Assembly (NCBI GenBank): GCA_964410675.1
Contig: CAYPIB010000102.1
Coordinates: forward strand, 1 to 8,928
DNA: 8,928 nt
Origin: RGIG3040 sp964410675
Lineage (GTDB): Bacteria > Bacillota > Clostridia > Lachnospirales > Lachnospiraceae
Reading direction: 5' to 3'
Numbering within the stretch: the stretch's first letter is position 1; each line of letters starts with the position of its first letter. The notes below the pieces were generated by a model, which did not search any database, was not told the DNA's origin, and saw only the letters and a list, made by a program, of their open reading frames with translations. The translations under genes were made by a program, and so were the position numbers. Below, in pieces: positions 5,937 through 8,928 of the stretch.

Positions 5937-7346
5937 ATGAAAAGAAAACTAAGAGTTTGTAAAAAAACAGTGAGTATCGTGAACGAAAAAGCAATTGATA
6001 TGTTTGAACGGTTTGCAAGAGGAAAGAAGGCGTTTCTGTTAGAAAGCTATGATAGAAATAATGGGAGATATTCTTTTTTTGGGATAGAACCAGAGGAAAT
6101 AATTACATCAGAGGAAAATAAACTGATTATTACAAAAAAGAACGGTAATAAAACAATCAAAGAGGGAAACCCGTTTGTTCTTTTAAAGGATTATTATGAT
6201 GAATTTGAAGTCACAAAGTGCAGCGGTGAGCTTGTCATGAATGGTGGATTGGTTGGAAGCCTTGCTTACGATTTTATACGCTATAGCGAGGAGCTTCCCG
6301 ATGACAACCCGGATGAAATCGGCATTGAAAATATACAGCTTATGCTTACGAAGGAGTTTATCTGTATTGACCATGAAGCGGAGACCATGAGCGGAGTCGT
6401 TCTTTGTGATGATTCTGAAGAAGGTAAGACTTGGGGAGAGAAGAGAGCGGGGGAATTAGTATTAAGTGTACGACAGAGTACAGAAAAAACAGAAAAAAAT
6501 CTTGACCGGGATGGAAAAATTATTAGGAAAACGGATACGCTAAAGGAATATAGTGAAAAAGTAGATAAAATAAAAGAATATATTCGGGAAGGCCATATTT
6601 TTCAAACTGTTTTATCACAGAGATGGGTAATAGATACAGGACAGGATGGACTTGAATTATATAAAGAATTAAGAGAATTAAATCCGTCCCCTTACTTATA
6701 TTATTTCAATTTTGGAGAATTTGAAATTATTGGTTCCAGTCCTGAAATGCTCGTTAAGCAGAAAGAAAATCATGTTTATACATGTCCGATTGCCGGTACA
6801 AGAAGGCGCGGAAAGGACAAAGAGGAGGATGAACAGTTAAAACTAGAGCTGCTCTTGGATGAAAAGGAACGTGCCGAGCATGTCATGCTAGTGGATTTGG
6901 CAAGAAATGATATGGGGAGGATTGCGGAATTTGGTTCAGTAAAGGTAACACAGTTTATGGATGTGCACAATTATTCCCATGTCATGCATATTGTGTCGTT
7001 GGTCGAAGGAAAGAAAAAAGGAGAGTACCACCCGCTTGATTTGGCAGCTTCCTTTCTTCCGGCAGGAACTTTGAGTGGAGCACCTAAAATAAGAGCCATG
7101 GAAATTATAGATGAATTGGAAAGTGTAAAAAGAGGTTTATACGGAGGCGCGACGGGATATTTGGATTTCGATGGTAATATGGACTTTTGCATTACCATTC
7201 GAACGATGATTAAAAAGGGCCGTAATGTTTATTTACAGGCAGGTGCCGGCATCGTAGCAGATTCTGTTGGCGAAAGTGAGTACATGGAATGCTGCAATAA
7301 AGTAATGGCTTTGGCAAAGACTCTTGTAAAGGAGGAAAAATTATGA
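5937..7346 (+). CDS. trpE: anthranilate synthase component I
   Basis: With TrpG this 469-residue protein converts chorismate and glutamine to anthranilate, the first committed step of tryptophan synthesis. Length is normal. The N-terminal half carries LLES at 34-37, the motif tied to tryptophan feedback binding in known TrpE proteins, so allosteric inhibition is likely kept. The C-terminal chorismate-binding domain (about 200-465) shows GSSPEML from 266, PIAGTRRRG at 284-292, AEHVMLVDLARND at 313-325, VMHIVS at 349-354, GTLSGAPK at 377-384 and GGATGY at 403-408. The stop overlaps the trpG start by four bases (ATGA), favouring translational coupling of the two subunits. A PabB identity is disfavoured by the Trp-specific T-box, LLES and the trpG-trpF-trpB context. 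Expression is controlled by the T-box. Confidence 0.96.
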   Translation: MKRKLRVCKKTVSIVNEKAIDMFERFARGKKAFLLESYDRNNGRYSFFGIEPEEIITSEENKLIITKKNGNKTIKEGNPFVLLKDYYDEFEVTKCSGELVMNGGLVGSLAYDFIRYSEELPDDNPDEIGIENIQLMLTKEFICIDHEAETMSGVVLCDDSEEGKTWGEKRAGELVLSVRQSTEKTEKNLDRDGKIIRKTDTLKEYSEKVDKIKEYIREGHIFQTVLSQRWVIDTGQDGLELYKELRELNPSPYLYYFNFGEFEIIGSSPEMLVKQKENHVYTCPIAGTRRRGKDKEEDEQLKLELLLDEKERAEHVMLVDLARNDMGRIAEFGSVKVTQFMDVHNYSHVMHIVSLVEGKKKGEYHPLDLAASFLPAGTLSGAPKIRAMEIIDELESVKRGLYGGATGYLDFDGNMDFCITIRTMIKKGRNVYLQAGAGIVADSVGESEYMECCNKVMALAKTLVKEEKL

Positions 7347-7912
7347 TTTTAATCATTGATAATTATGATTCATTTACTTATAATTTATATCAGTATTTTG
7401 GAACTTTTACCGATGATATCCAAGTAGTCCGCAATGATAAAATTACGATTCAGGAGATTGAAGGTTTACAGCCGGAGCGTATTGTGTTATCACCGGGACC
7501 GAAGAAACCTGCGGATGCCGGTATTTGTATGGAGGTTGTAAAGTATTTTACCGGTAAAATACCGATACTGGGTATCTGCCTTGGACATCAATGTATTGGG
7601 GAGGCACTAGGCGGCAAGGTGTCCTATGCAAAAACATTATATCACGGAAAACAGAGTGAAGTAATTCATAATAAAAAGGGGATTTTCGAAGGGATTACTT
7701 CTCCAATGAAGGTCGCAAGATACCATTCTTTGGCGGTTATTGGCGAGAATCTGCCGGAATGTCTGGAGGTTGTTGCCACAACATCGGATGGAGAAATTAT
7801 GGCGATTAAGCATCGAACGCATCCGGTTGTTGGGTTACAGTTTCATCCGGAAAGTATTTATACGGAACATGGAAAAAGATTGATAGAAAATTTTTCTAAT
7901 GGTCTTATTTAG
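7343..7912 (+). CDS. trpG: anthranilate synthase glutamine amidotransferase component
   Basis: This 189-residue class I glutamine amidotransferase releases ammonia from glutamine and passes it to TrpE. The triad is complete: Cys79 in GICLGHQ, His168 and Glu170 in FHPES. Also present are the N-terminal LIIDNYDSFTYNL, the oxyanion-region SPGP at 50-53 and YHSL at 127-130. The length is that of a free subunit, not fused to TrpE or TrpD as in some organisms. AAAGGAGG at 7328-7335 lies seven bases before the ATG, inside the end of trpE. The family can also serve PabB, so one protein might supply both anthranilate and aminodeoxychorismate synthesis; that cannot be decided here. A 14-bp gap separates it from trpF, where trpD would usually be found. 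Confidence 0.95.
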   Translation: MILIIDNYDSFTYNLYQYFGTFTDDIQVVRNDKITIQEIEGLQPERIVLSPGPKKPADAGICMEVVKYFTGKIPILGICLGHQCIGEALGGKVSYAKTLYHGKQSEVIHNKKGIFEGITSPMKVARYHSLAVIGENLPECLEVVATTSDGEIMAIKHRTHPVVGLQFHPESIYTEHGKRLIENFSNGLI

Positions 7913-7926
7913 GCAGGAGGAATGAT

Positions 7927-8580
7927 GTGACTGAAATAAAAATATGTGGCTTGACTAAAAAAGAAGAGGCGGACATTTTAATCGAGGAAAAAGTAGAATA
8001 TGCCGGTATTGTATTGGAATATAAAAAAAGTAAGAGAAATAACAGCATTGAAGAGGCCGCAGTGCTCATAGAGCATTTTAAAAGGAAAGACAGGGGGTTT
8101 TCAGTGAAAACCGTTGCAGTTACTGTTTCGCCAACGCTTTCTATGTTAGAAAAGATTAAGGAAATAGGATTTGATTTTATTCAAATTCATGGTACATTAG
8201 ATGAAGAAATTTTGCAAAAGGTATCCATTCCTTTATTTCGGGCAGTATCGATTGATCAGCTTGAAGAAATAGAGAGAGCAAAAAGGCATCCCAAAGTAAC
8301 AGCACTGCTTTATGACGGTGTCGTATCGGGAAGCGGAGAAGTGTTTGATTGGGGCGAATTAATTCATGATAAAAGAAAGAGTGATGGGAACGAAAAGATG
8401 TGTATTTTGGCGGGTGGTCTTGATGCAGCAAATGTAGAGCAGGCAGTCAAAATGGTCAAACCGCATGTAGTGGATGTATCAAGCGGTGTAGAATATGACA
8501 AACATACAGTGGGCAAGGACCCTGTTAAAATCAGACAGTTTATCAAAGCTGTCCGCAGTATTAATTTAGAGACAAATTAG
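7927..8580 (+). CDS. trpF: phosphoribosylanthranilate isomerase
   Basis: This 217-residue single-domain beta/alpha barrel isomerises N-(5-phosphoribosyl)anthranilate to the ribulose form used by TrpC, the third pathway step. The catalytic base is Cys7 in KICGLT and the probable general acid is Asp130 in LLYDG, followed by GSGEVFDW. QIHG at 86-89, LAGGLDAANV at 161-170 and the phosphate-binding VDVSSGVE at 182-189 also fit TrpF. It starts at GTG 7927: the nearby ATGs at 7922 and 7925 are out of frame (the latter stops at once), and AGGAGG (7915-7920) is six bases before the GTG. The gene is free-standing, not fused to TrpC. It directly follows trpG, so the genes for the second and fourth steps are missing from this block. 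Confidence 0.95.
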   Translation: MTEIKICGLTKKEEADILIEEKVEYAGIVLEYKKSKRNNSIEEAAVLIEHFKRKDRGFSVKTVAVTVSPTLSMLEKIKEIGFDFIQIHGTLDEEILQKVSIPLFRAVSIDQLEEIERAKRHPKVTALLYDGVVSGSGEVFDWGELIHDKRKSDGNEKMCILAGGLDAANVEQAVKMVKPHVVDVSSGVEYDKHTVGKDPVKIRQFIKAVRSINLETN

Positions 8581-8590
8581 GAGGAAAAAA

Positions 8591-8908
8591 ATGAGCAGTG
8601 CATATTATGGAAATTTTGGCGGTCAGTATGTATCGGAATCATTAATGAATACACTGACAGAATTAGAAAAGGCTTTTGAAGAAGCAGTCAAGGATCCCCA
8701 ATTTATGAGGGAATATGATTATTATTTAAAGGAATATGTAGGCAGGGAAACGCCGTTATATTTTGCCGAGCGGTTAAGTGAAAAATATGGCACTAAGTTT
8801 TACTTAAAAAGAGAAGATTTGAATCATACGGGTGCCCATAAAATCAACAATGTAATCGGACAGATTCTGCTTGCAAGGAGAATGGGAAAGACAAACATCT
8901 GTACGTAA
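8591..8908 (+). CDS. trpB: tryptophan synthase beta chain, truncated after about 103 codons
   Basis: Full-length TrpB (about 390-400 residues) joins indole and serine to make tryptophan using pyridoxal phosphate. Here MSSAYYGNFGGQYVSE, YLKREDLNHTGAHKINN and LLARRMGKTNI follow the family, with cofactor Lys84 in HTGAHKIN. After Ile103 the expected IAETGAGQHG motif is replaced by Cys-Thr-stop. The catalytic glutamate (Glu109 in the E. coli enzyme) should come three residues after Ile103, so it is lost together with the whole phosphate-binding and C-terminal part. The fragment cannot be active. AGGAGG (8579-8584) overlaps the trpF stop and lies six bases before the ATG. Similarity ends abruptly about 29 bases before the window edge, so the break may be a real insertion or an assembly-end error. 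Confidence 0.88.
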   Translation: MSSAYYGNFGGQYVSESLMNTLTELEKAFEEAVKDPQFMREYDYYLKEYVGRETPLYFAERLSEKYGTKFYLKREDLNHTGAHKINNVIGQILLARRMGKTNICT

Positions 8909-8928
8909 CAGTTTTTGACACCCCTGAC
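8900..8928. other. unrelated sequence replacing trpB at the window edge
   Basis: From about 8900 the sequence no longer encodes TrpB. It begins with the near-palindrome CTGTACGTAACAG (8899-8911) and continues with TTTTTGACACCCC. The short inverted arms and the TTGACA-like box at 8915-8920 resemble what is seen at insertion-sequence ends. The stretch is too short to assign to a family, and a chimeric contig end is equally possible. Confidence 0.45.

Overview
The window is AT-rich DNA from a low-GC Gram-positive bacterium, most likely a Clostridia member near the Lachnospiraceae (inference). Pointers are strong AGGAGG ribosome binding sites, a tryptophan T-box leader, a YjfB-type motility protein, an ABC-F ATPase beginning MISANNVTLRIGKKAL, and a large secreted modular mannanase typical of plant-fibre degraders. 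I cannot name the species.

Left part (1-1575) reads on the minus strand. A 63-codon yjfB-like gene is followed after 46 bp by a membrane-bound diguanylate cyclase with intact GGEEF and RxxD motifs. That gene ends in an intrinsic terminator that overlaps its stop codon. Beyond it, the first 16 codons of an ABC-F ATPase run off the left edge. An AT-rich divergent region (1576-2097) holds a long bulged hairpin, a good promoter and a palindrome ahead of the mannanase.

Centre (2098-5319, plus strand) is a single gene for a secreted 1073-residue multidomain glycoside hydrolase family 5 enzyme: signal peptide, GH5 catalytic domain, two X2-like modules, a CBM11-like domain, a Big_2 Ig-like domain and a C-terminal mannan-CBM-like domain. 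A strong hairpin without a U-tract lies just downstream.

Right part (5471-8928, plus strand) is a tryptophan operon: a perfect consensus promoter, a T-box leader with specifier UGG and a classical terminator, then trpE, trpG, trpF and trpB, tightly packed with a ribosome binding site before each. The operon supplies both anthranilate synthase subunits, phosphoribosylanthranilate isomerase and the start of tryptophan synthase beta. trpD and trpC are absent between trpG and trpF. trpB is cut after about 103 codons by about 29 bp of unrelated sequence at the window edge, just before the catalytic-Glu motif. This could be an inserted element or a contig-end artefact.

No CRISPR array, tRNA, rRNA or complete transposase gene is visible. 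The points most worth checking are the trpB junction, the missing trpD and trpC, and the extra branched, terminator-like structure inside the T-box leader.
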